DNA of 64,000 nucleotides from Ensifer sp. Root278 (GCF_001429285.1 NZ_LMJJ01000001.1:316565-380564); one strand, 5' to 3'; numbered from the stretch's first letter, positions 17,161-26,607 are shown. The notes: generated by a model not told the origin, from the sequence alone. Made by a program: numbers and translations.

Positions 17161-17871
17161 CTATTTCGCGTTCTTGCGGATGGCGGTGGGCTCGACGTTC
17201 ACCCTCACCATGCCCTCAAATATTACAATACGTCCCTTATCCGTCATTCGCAGCGTCTGCGCAATGATCGAACCGCCCTTCATGCTGATCGCAACGGGCT
17301 GTTTCGTTTCCATCTCGCCGGCATTGATGTCCAGATAGGCCGACTGGAAGTCGGCGTTGATGCCATTATTGACGGAAATGGTGAACGGGGCGTTCATATC
17401 GAGCGTATTGGCGCCGCGGTCGTAGATGCCGTTGGTGGCGTCCACCGTCGCGACCATCGAATCCTTCATCGGCATTTCCGCATGGATCGTCTGCAGCGTG
17501 ATGATGTCAGGATTGGCGATGTCCTGGAGCGCTCGCTGGGCCTTCATCGAATAGCTGATCCCCTGCTTGTTGCGGCCGGAGATGGCCGGATTCTGCATCA
17601 CGATCTTGCCGTCCTCGATCGTCGCCGTTTCGAGTTGCAGATCGACGGGCATGAAGGCCCGGACGAAGGAAACGGCGGCAAAGATCACCGCGATGACGCC
17701 GGCGACCACGGGCAGGATGACTTTCAGCCGGCGGACGCGCACGGAGTGTCTCGCGGCGAGCGCATAGGCGTCGGCGGAGCTCTCACCCGTATCGGCAAAA
17801 ATGCCCGGGGCTGGCGCGTGGTTCAACATGAAAGGGCCTGTCGGTTCTACTGCTTTTATCGCTGAACCCAT
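17161..17871 (-). CDS. lptC: LPS export protein LptC
   Basis: A 236-residue bitopic inner-membrane protein. One transmembrane segment (VILPVVAGVIAVIFAAVSFV, about residues 50-70) is followed by an LptC/YrbK periplasmic domain (TATIEDGKIVMQNPAISG). Rhizobial LptC proteins are longer than the E. coli form, as here. The ATG at 17871 is chosen; another at 17829 would trim 14 residues. It is the first gene of the lptC-lptA-lptB run and diverges from the S49 peptidase gene over a 221-bp gap in which I see no clear regulatory signal. Confidence 0.85.
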   Translation of the reverse strand: MGSAIKAVEPTGPFMLNHAPAPGIFADTGESSADAYALAARHSVRVRRLKVILPVVAGVIAVIFAAVSFVRAFMPVDLQLETATIEDGKIVMQNPAISGRNKQGISYSMKAQRALQDIANPDIITLQTIHAEMPMKDSMVATVDATNGIYDRGANTLDMNAPFTISVNNGINADFQSAYLDINAGEMETKQPVAISMKGGSIIAQTLRMTDKGRIVIFEGMVRVNVEPTAIRKNAK

Positions 17872-18092
17872 CAAGGGATCATATACATACAATGGTGTAA
17901 GTCGTCGCAAATATGGATATTTTTTGCTGCTGCACAATGGCGCTGCAAAAAAACTCGGGTGAAGCACGAAAACGCCAGCCGCGGCTTTCAACCGTGGCCA
18001 AGCGCGTTTATGGAATATGCCTCTGCGCGCGCAGATAGCACGTTCCCGCGGAAACTGACAGAAGCTGCGCCAACAATTCGGGAGAAACCCAC

Positions 18093-19052
18093 ATGGACGA
18101 ACTCGCCATCGCCGATCGCCGCAGCCTGCGCCGGAAACTCAGTTTCTGGCGCTTTGTGGTGGCGGGGCTGCTTCTTGTGGCAGCGCTCGCGATCTTTGTC
18201 TGGTCGGGCGCTGCGGACGATGTCGGCCGCACTCGTCAGCACGTGGCTCGCGTCACCATTAGTGGTCTGATCCAGGACGACCGGGAGCTTCTCGATCGCC
18301 TCCAGAAGATCGCCGACAACGACAGCGTCAAAGCACTGGTCGTCACCATTTCGTCCCCGGGCGGCACCACCTATGGCGGCGAAGTGATCTACAAGGCGAT
18401 CCGCAAGGTTGCCGCCAAGAAGCCCGTTGTCTCCGATGTGCGCACGCTCGCCGCTTCTGCGGGTTACATGATTGCGCTCGCAGGCGACACGATCGTCGCG
18501 GGCGAAAGCTCGATCACCGGCTCCATCGGTGTCATCTTCCAGTATCCGCAGATCAAGGACCTGATGGACAAGCTCGGCGTGTCGCTGGAATCGATCAAGT
18601 CGCGGCCGCTGAAGGCGGAGCCGTCGCCCTTCCATCCGGCGAGCGACGAGGCGAAGGCGATGATCCAGTCGATGATCGATGACAGCTATGCCTGGTTTGT
18701 CGACCTGGTTGCCGAGCGCCGCAAGCTTCAGCGCCCCGAGGCGCTGCTGCTCGCCGACGGCCGCATTTTCACCGGCCGCCAGGCGCTGAAGGCGAAGCTC
18801 GTCGACACGCTTGGCGGCGAGGACGAAATTCGCGCCTTTCTGACGGAGAAAAAGGTATCGAAGGACCTGCCGATCGTCGATTGGGAAGCACCGCGCAAGA
18901 CCCTGCCTTTTGGCCTCGGCGCGCTGGTCGGCAACTGGATCAAGATGTTGGGATATGACGCTTTTCCGGCAATGAGCGGCCTCGAAAAAATTGCGGGCGA
19001 CAAGTTGTTTCTTGACGGTCTTGTTTCCGTTTGGCAGGTTGATGGCCAATGA
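18093..19052 (+). CDS. sppA: S49-family signal peptide peptidase (SppA-like)
   Basis: A 319-residue membrane-anchored serine protease. One transmembrane helix (FVVAGLLLVAALAIFVW, residues 21-37) precedes a ClpP-like fold. The nucleophile serine is in TLAASAGYMIALAGD and the general-base lysine in IKSRPLKAEPSPF. GSIGVIFQYPQI and LADGRIFTGRQALKAKLVD are typical of S49 peptidases. It degrades cleaved signal peptides and other membrane peptides. The ATG has GGAGAAA upstream. It is followed directly by ihfB. Confidence 0.9.
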   Translation: MDELAIADRRSLRRKLSFWRFVVAGLLLVAALAIFVWSGAADDVGRTRQHVARVTISGLIQDDRELLDRLQKIADNDSVKALVVTISSPGGTTYGGEVIYKAIRKVAAKKPVVSDVRTLAASAGYMIALAGDTIVAGESSITGSIGVIFQYPQIKDLMDKLGVSLESIKSRPLKAEPSPFHPASDEAKAMIQSMIDDSYAWFVDLVAERRKLQRPEALLLADGRIFTGRQALKAKLVDTLGGEDEIRAFLTEKKVSKDLPIVDWEAPRKTLPFGLGALVGNWIKMLGYDAFPAMSGLEKIAGDKLFLDGLVSVWQVDGQ

Positions 19053-19181
19053 GGAAGGCGACATATACCCAGCCTGAGCCGTGAGGAGTTGGCGGCGTTT
19101 TTGCAAGCGTCGTCGATATTCTTGCAGCAATCACAATGCAGACCGAAAAAGCAAAACAAACAAGAATTTGAGGGGGCGACA

Positions 19182-19484
19182 GTGATCAAGTCAGAACTGG
19201 TGCAGATTGTTGCAGCTCGCAATCCGCATCTCTATCACCGCGATGTCGAAAACATCGTCAATGCGGTTCTCGATGAGATCACGGACGCGCTCGCGTCAGG
19301 CAACCGGGTCGAACTGCGCGGCTTCGGTGCCTTCTCCGTCAAGAACCGGCCGTCGCGTTCCGGGCGCAACCCGCGCACCGGCGATTCCGTCTTCGTCGAG
19401 GAAAAGTGGGTGCCGTTCTTCAAAACCGGCAAGGAATTGCGCGAGCGCCTTAATCCCGGCATGAATGGTGACGACGAAGACTGA
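19182..19484 (+). CDS. ihfB: Integration host factor subunit beta
   Basis: A 100-residue DNA-bending HU/IHF-family protein. The start is GTG at 19182 ([10 protein letters not shown]) with GAGGGGG upstream, which gives the standard IHF-beta length. The signature [22 protein letters not shown] is the DNA-binding beta-arm. [13 protein letters not shown] is a short acidic tail. IHF bends promoter DNA and is needed for many sigma-54 promoters. The next gene, a LapA-domain protein, is a frequent ihfB neighbour; an 8-bp inverted repeat (CCGCGTGG/CCACGCGG, 19532-19557) lies in the gap. Confidence 0.93.
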   Translation: MIKSELVQIVAARNPHLYHRDVENIVNAVLDEITDALASGNRVELRGFGAFSVKNRPSRSGRNPRTGDSVFVEEKWVPFFKTGKELRERLNPGMNGDDED

Positions 19485-19581
19485 TCGTCTTTCTCGGTCT
19501 CAGCGGCCTGGCGCAATGGACGCCCGTCGTCCCGCGTGGCCAACGGAAACCACGCGGCCGCTCGCAAGCTGGAGCGCTTGA

Positions 19582-19926
19582 ATGTTCAAGAAACTGATCA
19601 ATATCGTTGTTCTCATTCCGGTTGGCGTGATCCTGATCGTTCTCAGCGTCGCCAATCGCCAGAGCGTGACGCTGGCACTGAACCCTTTCCGCCCGGAAGA
19701 CAGCGTGCTTTCGGTCAGCGCGCCCTTCTTCGTCTTCCTGTTCCTTGCCGTCATCGTCGGCATGATCCTCGGCGCAGCAGCGACCTGGTTCAGCCAGGGC
19801 ACGTACCGTCGCCGTGCACGCACCGAGGCGAATGAGGCGGTGAAGTGGCATCGCGAAGCCGAGAAGCATCGCAGCCAGGCAGAAAAGCTCGCCACTCAGG
19901 CGACGTTGGCTGCCCCTCAGAACTGA
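19582..19926 (+). CDS. LapA-domain (DUF1049) membrane protein
   Basis: A 114-residue protein with two transmembrane helices (residues 4-24, LINIVVLIPVGVILIVLSVA, and 50-68, FFVFLFLAVIVGMILGAAA). The LapA core SVANRQSVTLALNPF lies between them and a basic, coiled-coil-prone C-terminus follows (RTEANEAVKWHREAEKHRSQ). E. coli LapA works with LapB in LPS assembly quality control; whether that applies here is inference. No lapB is adjacent. Confidence 0.8.
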   Translation: MFKKLINIVVLIPVGVILIVLSVANRQSVTLALNPFRPEDSVLSVSAPFFVFLFLAVIVGMILGAAATWFSQGTYRRRARTEANEAVKWHREAEKHRSQAEKLATQATLAAPQN

Positions 19927-19959
19927 ACGTTTGACTTGACGCTGCGGAGTGGCGAGCCG

Positions 19960-20418
19960 TCAGCTCGCCGCTTCCGCGGTACCGCTGACGGCGGCGCCGA
20001 AGTCGGTAAAGAACTGCTGGGCCAACTTCTTTGCGGTCGAATCGATGAGGCGCGAGCCGAGTTGGGCGAGCTTGCCGCCGATCTCTGCCTTGACGTCGTA
20101 ACGCAGCACTGTGTCTGCGCCATCCTCCGTCAACGTGACGTCGGCGCCCCCCTTGGCAAAACCGGCGATCCCGCCCTTTCCTTCGCCCGAGATCGTGTAG
20201 CCCTCTGGCGGATTGAGATTGGAGAGCACGACATTGCCGGTGAAGGAGGCAGAGACCGGTCCGATCTTGATCTTCACAACCGCTGCAAGTTCGGTCGGCG
20301 AAGTCATCTCCAGCGACTGACAGCCGGGGATGCACCGTTTGAGGATTTCCGGATCGTTGAGGCCGCGCCACACGGCGTCGCGCCCAGCCGAAATCCGTTC
20401 TTCGCCGGTCATGTCCAT
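19960..20418 (-). CDS. SRPBCC-fold CoxG-like protein
   Basis: A 152-residue protein of the CoxG (carbon monoxide dehydrogenase subunit G) subgroup of the SRPBCC/START fold. DAVWRGLNDPEILKRCIPGC and the paired PVSASFTGNV and SGEGKGGIAGFAKGGADV segments are characteristic. No CO dehydrogenase genes are nearby, so the name describes the family only. The ATG at 20418 has GGAGGAAA upstream. It converges on the LapA-domain gene; 34 bp separate the two stop codons. Confidence 0.75.
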   Translation of the reverse strand: MDMTGEERISAGRDAVWRGLNDPEILKRCIPGCQSLEMTSPTELAAVVKIKIGPVSASFTGNVVLSNLNPPEGYTISGEGKGGIAGFAKGGADVTLTEDGADTVLRYDVKAEIGGKLAQLGSRLIDSTAKKLAQQFFTDFGAAVSGTAEAAS

Positions 20419-20468
20419 GCGCTTTCCTCCCATTGCAGTGCCGCGCATCGGCATCGACGCGCCAAAGT

Positions 20469-20540
20469 CGTTGTAACACTTTAGGTCTGCTGCAGAATTT
20501 TGTCCTCACGCCGTTTCCGACCCGAGGAAATTTGCAGCGG
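20469..20540. repeat. RIME-like intergenic repeat, type E copy 2 (diverged)
   Basis: The sequence opens GTTGTAACACTTTAGGTCTG and continues through arms GCTGCA (20489-20494) and TGCAGC (20533-20538) with TTTGTCCT between. It is an inverted, diverged relative of the element at 8670-8739. It occupies part of the 307-bp divergent gap 20419-20725; I see nothing else certain there. Confidence 0.6.
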
Positions 20541-20725
20541 GTTCTCCCGCGCCGATCTTCGCAAAACGGAAACGACTTTGCCAAGTGCATCAGCGATGCT
20601 ATTTGCAGCTTCAATAGATGCTGCGGCTGAAGGCTGCGGCGACAAACCTCATGGCGTCCGCCCGCGCGCACTCGATACTGCAGCGGGCAGGCGGCACATG
20701 CACTAACAAGCCCAGGGATCTCAGC

Positions 20726-21880
20726 GTGAAGGAAAAGGACCGGCGGTCGAAGAATGCCTCCGTGACGATGGCCAAAGGCCGCGGCGCCGAGGCGCGTGGC
20801 GGCGGTCGCCACGATCAGAAGCGTCCGGTACCGCCGAAGGGCGGCGGCTTCAAGGAACGGCCGGCGCGCCCGGTGGCAGCGCAGGCCGCGGAGACACGCG
20901 ACAGGCCCGCCAAACAGGCAGCCGTGCAGGAAGCACCTGTACGGGCGATTGCTCGGCGAACCGGCGAAAAGCCGGCCGAGCGCGTGCCGCTCATTCTCGA
21001 GACCGTGGGCGCTTCCGGCTACCATCTGATCGACAGCGGCGCCGGCGAGAAGCTCGAACAATACGGTCCCTATCGCATCGTGCGTCCCGAGGCGCAGGCG
21101 CTCTGGCCGCGCAGCCTGGCGGACGGCGTCTGGGAAAAGGCCGACGCGATTTTCACCGGCGACACCGACGAGGACGGCATGGGCCGCTGGCGCTTTCCGG
21201 GCGCCGTGCTCGGCGAAACCTGGCCGATGCAGCTTCTCGGAACCGATTTCCACGGCCGCTTCACCTCGTTCCGCCATGTCGGCGTCTTCCCCGAACAGCT
21301 CGCGCACTGGAGCTGGGTCAAGGACCAGGTGGAAGCTGCAGGGCGACCGCTCAAGGTTCTGAACCTGTTCGGCTATACCGGGGTCGCCTCGCTGATCGCC
21401 GCCAAGGCCGGCGCCGAGGTCACCCATGTCGACGCCTCGAAGAAGGCGATCGGCTGGGCACGCGAGAACCAGCTGCTGGCGCGGGCCGACAAGCTGCCGA
21501 TCCGCTGGATCTGCGACGACGCAATGAAGTTCATCCAGCGCGAAGAGCGCCGCGGCAGCCGCTACGACATCATTCTGACCGACCCGCCGAAGTTCGGCCG
21601 TGGTCCGAATGGCGAGGTCTGGCAGCTTTTTGATCACCTGGCGGCGATGCTCGACATCTGCCGCGAGATCCTCTCGCCGGAGGCGCGCGGCCTGGTGCTG
21701 ACCGCCTATTCCATCCGGGCGAGCTTCTATTCGATCCATGAACTGATGCGCGAGACGATGCGCGGCCGCGGCGGCCGGGTGGAATCGGGCGAGCTCATCA
21801 TCCGCGAGGGCGGGCTTGACGGACGCGAGCCGGGCAGGGCGCTTTCGACCTCTCTCTTCAGCCGCTGGGTACCGCAATGA
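20726..21880 (+). CDS. Class I SAM-dependent rRNA methyltransferase (RlmI-like)
   Basis: A 384-residue protein. About 80 N-terminal residues are basic and low in complexity (KDRR, GRGAEARGGGRH, KGGGFKERPARP), probably disordered. A catalytic region follows: motif I LNLFGYTGVASLIAAKAGAEV, VDASKKAIGWARENQLLA and motif IV TDPPKFGRG. The domain resembles 23S rRNA cytosine-C5 methyltransferases of the RlmI/YccW type, but the PUA domain expected at the N-terminus is not apparent. The GTG at 20726 or the ATG at 20768 could be the start. The stop overlaps the next methyltransferase gene by 4 nt. Confidence 0.75.
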   Translation: MKEKDRRSKNASVTMAKGRGAEARGGGRHDQKRPVPPKGGGFKERPARPVAAQAAETRDRPAKQAAVQEAPVRAIARRTGEKPAERVPLILETVGASGYHLIDSGAGEKLEQYGPYRIVRPEAQALWPRSLADGVWEKADAIFTGDTDEDGMGRWRFPGAVLGETWPMQLLGTDFHGRFTSFRHVGVFPEQLAHWSWVKDQVEAAGRPLKVLNLFGYTGVASLIAAKAGAEVTHVDASKKAIGWARENQLLARADKLPIRWICDDAMKFIQREERRGSRYDIILTDPPKFGRGPNGEVWQLFDHLAAMLDICREILSPEARGLVLTAYSIRASFYSIHELMRETMRGRGGRVESGELIIREGGLDGREPGRALSTSLFSRWVPQ

Positions 21881-22737
21881 CGAACGACAGAAGCGAACAC
21901 GGCGCCGGTCGTGTGGGTCAGGTAAAGGAGGTCACGAGCCTCACCAACCCGATCATCAAGGATATCCGCGCGCTGGCACAGAAGAAGCATCGCGACGAGA
22001 CGCGGTCCTTCATGGCCGAAGGCCTGAAGCTGGTGATCGACGCGCTCGATCTCGGCTGGAAGATCAAGACGCTGATCTATGCCAAGGCGGCCAAGGGCAA
22101 GCCGCATGTGGAGCAGGTGGCGGCGAAGACCTTCGCCAAGGGTGGTCTGGTGCTCGAGGTCAGCGAGAAGGTGCTGACGACGATCACCCGGCGCGACAAT
22201 CCTCAGATGGTCGTCGGTATCTTCGAGCAGCGCTACCAGGCGCTAAAGGATCTGAAGCCGCAACTGGGAGAAACCTATGTGGCGCTGGACCGGGTGCGCG
22301 ATCCCGGCAACCTCGGCACGATCATCCGCACGGCCGATGCCGCCGGTGCCTCCGGCATCATTCTCGTCGGCGAGACCACCGACCCGTTTTCGCTTGAAAC
22401 CGTGCGCGCCACCATGGGCTCGGTCTTCGCGATGCCGGTGGCACGCGCCAGCGTGGACGACTTCATCCGCTGGCAGAAATCCGCCGGCGTGAAGGTGGTT
22501 GCCACCCATCTCGCCGGCGCCGTCGATTACCGCACCATCGATTACAAGTCGAAGCCCGTGGTGATCCTTATGGGCAACGAACAGGCGGGTCTGCCGGAGG
22601 AGCTTGCCCGTGAGGCAGGTGCGCTCGCACGCATCCCGCAGGCCGGACGCGCCGATTCACTCAACCTTGCGATCGCTACCGGCATCATGCTGTTCGAGGC
22701 GCGCCGTCATCTGCTGACGCTGGACGCCCGCGCATGA
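21877..22737 (+). CDS. TrmH/SpoU-family (SPOUT) RNA 2'-O-methyltransferase
   Basis: A 286-residue protein. The N-terminal substrate-binding region starts [20 protein letters not shown]. The SPOUT knot has motif 1 [16 protein letters not shown], motif 2 [16 protein letters not shown] and motif 3 [20 protein letters not shown]. Such enzymes methylate ribose 2'-OH in rRNA or tRNA; the target position cannot be assigned. It overlaps both neighbours by ATGA, so the class I methyltransferase, this gene and lspA are translationally coupled. Confidence 0.88.
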   Translation: MTNDRSEHGAGRVGQVKEVTSLTNPIIKDIRALAQKKHRDETRSFMAEGLKLVIDALDLGWKIKTLIYAKAAKGKPHVEQVAAKTFAKGGLVLEVSEKVLTTITRRDNPQMVVGIFEQRYQALKDLKPQLGETYVALDRVRDPGNLGTIIRTADAAGASGIILVGETTDPFSLETVRATMGSVFAMPVARASVDDFIRWQKSAGVKVVATHLAGAVDYRTIDYKSKPVVILMGNEQAGLPEELAREAGALARIPQAGRADSLNLAIATGIMLFEARRHLLTLDARA

Positions 22738-23225
22738 GCGAGAGGCAGGTTCTGTTTTCGCGGCCGCTGCCGATCGCGGTCTTCATCCTTCTCGCGCTCA
22801 TCGCCGATCAGTTGATCAAGTATCTGGTCGAGATCTACCTGCCCTTTAATCAGGCGGTCCACGTCGTGCCGATGCTGGCGCTTTACCGTACCTACAACTA
22901 TGGCGTCGCCTTCTCGATGCTGTCGGGCATGGAAGGCTGGTTCATCGTCGGCATGCGGCTTGCCGTCGTCGCTTTCGTGCTCTGGCTCTGGAAGCGCACG
23001 CCGAAGGACCGGTTCTTTGCGCATTTCGGCTACGCGCTGATCATCGCCGGCGCACTCGGCAACCTCGTCGACCGGCTGATCTTCGGCTACGTGATCGACT
23101 ACATCCTTTTCTATACCGAAACATGGTCCTTCGCCGTCTTCAATCTGGCCGATACCTTCATCACCATCGGCGCCGGAGCCATCATCCTTGACGAACTGCT
23201 GCACGCGAAAAAGGCCGATCGTTAA
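22734..23225 (+). CDS. lspA: Lipoprotein signal peptidase (signal peptidase II)
   Basis: A 163-residue inner-membrane aspartyl protease with four membrane segments that cleaves prolipoprotein signal peptides after diacylglyceryl transfer. The catalytic aspartates are in ALGNLVDRL and [24 protein letters not shown] is the conserved N-A-F region variant (NYGVAFS). Its ATG overlaps the stop of the SPOUT methyltransferase gene. Confidence 0.95.
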   Translation: MSERQVLFSRPLPIAVFILLALIADQLIKYLVEIYLPFNQAVHVVPMLALYRTYNYGVAFSMLSGMEGWFIVGMRLAVVAFVLWLWKRTPKDRFFAHFGYALIIAGALGNLVDRLIFGYVIDYILFYTETWSFAVFNLADTFITIGAGAIILDELLHAKKADR

Positions 23226-23280
23226 GATTTTACCGGTGCATTGAAGCCATTCGGAACGCTTGTCGTGTTAGCCGGATTGC

Positions 23281-25557
23281 ATGAGCGAACCGTCACGATT
23301 GCTGGAGCGGATCGAATCCGGCTTCCGGACAGGAAGCCGGACGGGTGACGCGCCGCCGGTGGCTCCGCTCCCTGTCGAGGTATCGCCTCCGGCTCACGAG
23401 CAGGAAGCACCCGTCAAGGGCAAGCGCCATGCGGTCAATCAGGCGTCGCTGGCATTGCTCGGCCTTGTCGCCTCCGGTCTCATTCTCGTCATCGGCATGA
23501 GCGCCGGCTTTTACCTGTTTTCCGCAGCGATTGCGGCGGCAGGCTCTGTCGGCGTGTTCCTGCTCGTCGTCGAAGCCATACGGTCGTTCGATGGCAGGCA
23601 GGCAGGCGACGAAGCGGACCGGGATCGCGATTGGCATCGCTCCGAGACGTCGGCGTTGCTCTCGACCATTCACGATGCGCTGGGTGACCTCGCGATCATG
23701 CGCGGCATGGACGGAAAGATCGTTCATGCCAACGCGGTCTTCCATCAGGTCTGCGGCCACTCCGATGTCCACGGCCTCGATTGCGCGGCGCTTGGCCTGA
23801 GCTTCGAGCCAAAGGCTGCGCCCAATCACTATCTGGTCCGGATTGCCGCATCGGACGGCGTGCGCCTTTACGACTGGCACGACGTGATCGCCCGCGATCC
23901 GGCAAGTGGCAGGCTCATGCGCCACAGCATCGCGCGCGACGTCACCGAGGAGGCCGCGGCGGCGCGTGAGCGCGAAGCGGCGCGCCGGCGGGCAGAGGAG
24001 GCGAGCAAGGCGAAGTCGAGGCTTCTCGCCACAGTCAGCCATGAGATCCGTACGCCGCTTTCCGGCATCCTCGGCGTGAGCCACCTACTCGGCCAGACCC
24101 GGCTGTCGAGCGAGCAGAAGAACTACCTCGCCGGCATGCAGCAGTCCGGCCATGCGCTGGTCCAGCTCGTCGAGGACCTGATCGATTTCTCGTCGCTGTC
24201 GGCCGGTCGCTTCCAGTTTCGCCCGACCCGACAGGATCCGCGTGGCGTCATCGAGAGCGTGGTGGAAATGCTCTCCAACCGGGCGCATGAGAAAGGCATC
24301 GAGATCGGTGCCACGGTCGCCGTCGATGTGCCCGCTGAGATGGCCTTCGATGCGGCGCGCCTGCGCCAGGTGCTCTTCAACGTGATCGGCAATGCGGTGA
24401 AGTTCACCGAGGTCGGCGGCGTCTTTGTCGGCGCCGATACGGTCGACGAATGCGTGCGGATCCGGATCGACGACACCGGTCCGGGCATGTCGCCTGACGA
24501 CCTGAAGCGCATTTTCGAGGAGTTCGAGCAGGCCGGAAACGACGAACAGCGGGCGAAGGGCACCGGCCTTGGCCTCGCCATCTCCCGCAGGATCATGCAG
24601 GCCTGCGGTGGCAGCCTTACGGCCGCAAGCGCGCCGGGACGCGGCAGCCGTTTCGAAATTCGTCTGCCATTTGCCGAGATCGAGGCGGTCGCACCGGAGC
24701 GCCGGTCGTGCCTTGCGGGCTCGCATGTCCTGGTGATGGCGCCCGATGGTCCGGCCTCGGCGGCGCTCGCCGCGACGATCGCGACACTCGGCGGGCGGTG
24801 CCATCGTGCCACCACGCTTGCCGCGGCCCAGCATGTCCTTGCGGACGTGCTCGCCGGCGGCGCGCCGCTGACGGACGTGATCGTCGACCACCGCCATGCC
24901 CAGCAATACAAGCAGCTTCTTTCCCTGCAGCCGTCCGTTGCACGGCTGGAGGTGCGGCGCACCTATCTGATCAATCCGGAGGAGCGCAACAGCCACCCCG
25001 TCAACCAGATGGACGGCTACGAGGCATGGCTGATCCGGCCGCTGCGCGAAAAGTCCCTGGTCGAGGTGCTGCTCGGTCGCCTGAAGGGTATCGAGAAACG
25101 CGACGCGATCAACGACAACCGGCCCGTTCTGCGAGAGGAGCCTGCGACCACGCCTGTTTACAACAGGGCGAATGGGATCCTGCTGGCCGAAGACGATCCG
25201 GTCAACGCGCTGATCGTTCGCACCGTGCTCCAGCGCTCGGGGTATTCGGTCCGCCTTGTCAGCGACTTCGGCGCCGTTGCTGAGGCCCTGCATGCGCCCG
25301 GCCAGCGCTCGCTTCCGGAGCTGCTGGTGACCGATCTCAACATGCCGGGTGGCGACGGCCTTTCGCTGCTGCAGCACCTGCGCGCCGATGAGGCCGCGCG
25401 ATCCGCGCCCCGGCTGCCCGTCATCGTCCTGACGTCGGATGTTCGTGCCGACATGCGCGAAAGGCTGATGGGCGCCGGCGCCGACTTCGTGTTGTCGAAG
25501 CCCGCCGATCCGCAACTGCTGACATCGGAGATCGCCCGCCTGCTGCGCGAACGGTAA
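23281..25557 (+). CDS. Hybrid sensor histidine kinase/response regulator
   Basis: A 758-residue membrane kinase. Two transmembrane helices (about 55-100) are followed by a PAS-like segment (about 120-220, MDGKIVHANAVFHQVCG). HisKA carries H254 in ATVSHEIRTPLSGILG. The HATPase has N-box NVIGNAVKFTEVG, G1 DDTGPGMSP and G2 GTGLGLAIS. A degenerate receiver-like region covers about 480-590 and a full receiver 630-755, with D685 in VTDLNMPGGDG and the lysine of LSKPAD. No phosphotransfer domain is present, so phosphate must pass to a separate Hpt protein or be used internally. The signal is unknown. Confidence 0.88.
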   Translation: MSEPSRLLERIESGFRTGSRTGDAPPVAPLPVEVSPPAHEQEAPVKGKRHAVNQASLALLGLVASGLILVIGMSAGFYLFSAAIAAAGSVGVFLLVVEAIRSFDGRQAGDEADRDRDWHRSETSALLSTIHDALGDLAIMRGMDGKIVHANAVFHQVCGHSDVHGLDCAALGLSFEPKAAPNHYLVRIAASDGVRLYDWHDVIARDPASGRLMRHSIARDVTEEAAAAREREAARRRAEEASKAKSRLLATVSHEIRTPLSGILGVSHLLGQTRLSSEQKNYLAGMQQSGHALVQLVEDLIDFSSLSAGRFQFRPTRQDPRGVIESVVEMLSNRAHEKGIEIGATVAVDVPAEMAFDAARLRQVLFNVIGNAVKFTEVGGVFVGADTVDECVRIRIDDTGPGMSPDDLKRIFEEFEQAGNDEQRAKGTGLGLAISRRIMQACGGSLTAASAPGRGSRFEIRLPFAEIEAVAPERRSCLAGSHVLVMAPDGPASAALAATIATLGGRCHRATTLAAAQHVLADVLAGGAPLTDVIVDHRHAQQYKQLLSLQPSVARLEVRRTYLINPEERNSHPVNQMDGYEAWLIRPLREKSLVEVLLGRLKGIEKRDAINDNRPVLREEPATTPVYNRANGILLAEDDPVNALIVRTVLQRSGYSVRLVSDFGAVAEALHAPGQRSLPELLVTDLNMPGGDGLSLLQHLRADEAARSAPRLPVIVLTSDVRADMRERLMGAGADFVLSKPADPQLLTSEIARLLRER

Positions 25558-25605
25558 CTTCGGCAGTGGTAACCGTAACCATCGGGGCGTGGGGGTTGTA
25601 TGCCG

Positions 25606-25623
25606 CTTTCATGTCACTATGTT
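25606..25623 (+). promoter_or_regulatory. Candidate PHO box upstream of olsB
   Basis: CTTTCAT (25606-25612), a 4-nt spacer and CTATGTT (25617-25623) resemble two PhoB half-sites (CTGTCAT), with the first half 6/7 and the second 4/7. It lies 45 nt before the olsB ATG. Ornithine-lipid synthesis is phosphate-starvation induced through PhoB in Sinorhizobium, so the placement is plausible. Confidence 0.4.
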
Positions 25624-25668
25624 GTTGCAGAAACGTGGTCTAAGCCCGGCAGATAGAATTGATTCGGG

Positions 25669-26568
25669 ATGACGCGGATGGCCATCGAGCTACTGGATTC
25701 AGCGAACGTGGTTGACACTTCTCAGGCTTGCATCGGCAAGAAGGCTGCCGCCCCGACGACTGACGTTCTTGGCAGGATCGCCAATCTCGAGACGCGCCTG
25801 GCACGGACGGCATCGGAGATCGATGCCGCCCAGGCCGTACGCTACAAGGTTTTCGTCGAAGAGATGAATGCGCAGGTTGGCGCCGAAGCCGACCGCCGCA
25901 AGCGCGACATCGACAGCTGGGACGCGATCTGCGATCACCTTCTGGTTCTCGATACCTCGATCGAGGGCGATGCCGAGGATCAGATCGTCGGCACCTATCG
26001 CTTGCTCCGCCAGGACGTGGCCGAGCGCTCGGGCGGTTTCTACTCGGCTTCCGAATTTGCCATCGACCAGCTTCTCGCTCGCCATCCGACCAAGCGCTTC
26101 ATGGAGCTTGGCCGTTCCTGCGTGTTGCCGGACTACCGTACCAAGCGGACGGTGGAACTGCTTTGGCAGGGAAACTGGGCCTACGCCCTCAAATACGGCA
26201 TGGACGCCATGTTCGGCTGCGGTTCGTTCCCCGGCGTGGTGCCGGCCGAGCATGCGCTGGCGCTTTCCTTCCTGCATCACAACATCCGCGCCCGTGACGA
26301 ATGGGCCGTGAGCGCACGTCCGGAACTGCATCGGACCATGGATTTGATGCCGGCCGAGGCGATCAATGCGAAAAAGGCGCTCGGCGCCCTGCCGCCGCTG
26401 ATCAAGGGCTATATGCGTCTGGGCGCAATGGTCGGCGACGGCGCGGTGGTCGATCATGCATTCCGCACGACGGATGTTTTGATCGTGCTGCCGATCAGCA
26501 ATATCTCCGGCCGTTATCTCAATTATTACGGCGCAGACGCAGGGCGGTTCGCGACCTCCGTCTCCTGA
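25669..26568 (+). CDS. olsB: L-ornithine N-alpha-acyltransferase OlsB
   Basis: A 299-residue GNAT-like acyltransferase that transfers a 3-hydroxyacyl group from ACP to ornithine, making lyso-ornithine lipid. Recognised by VRYKVFVEEMNAQVG, KRDIDSWDAICDHLLVLD, GTYRLLRQDVAERSGGFYSA and FMELGRSCVLPDYRTKRTVE. It sits next to tme, as in S. meliloti. The ATG at 25669 is used; the ATG at 25678 is an alternative. A candidate PHO box precedes it, and the probable second enzyme, olsA, lies 15 kb downstream in this window. Confidence 0.88.
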   Translation: MTRMAIELLDSANVVDTSQACIGKKAAAPTTDVLGRIANLETRLARTASEIDAAQAVRYKVFVEEMNAQVGAEADRRKRDIDSWDAICDHLLVLDTSIEGDAEDQIVGTYRLLRQDVAERSGGFYSASEFAIDQLLARHPTKRFMELGRSCVLPDYRTKRTVELLWQGNWAYALKYGMDAMFGCGSFPGVVPAEHALALSFLHHNIRARDEWAVSARPELHRTMDLMPAEAINAKKALGALPPLIKGYMRLGAMVGDGAVVDHAFRTTDVLIVLPISNISGRYLNYYGADAGRFATSVS

Positions 26569-26607
26569 CGGGCGCGCGACTGGATTAACCAAGTCTTAAT
26601 GACGAGT

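Noticed and set aside
19960-20418. Carbon monoxide dehydrogenase function
   Set aside because: The CoxG-like protein is alone; no coxL, coxM or coxS genes are in the window, so only the family fold is claimed.
19790-21877. 695-codon open frame on the minus strand
   Set aside because: It is antisense to the LapA-domain and methyltransferase genes, spans a convergent junction, and its translation has no domain and a composition typical of antisense GC-rich frames.
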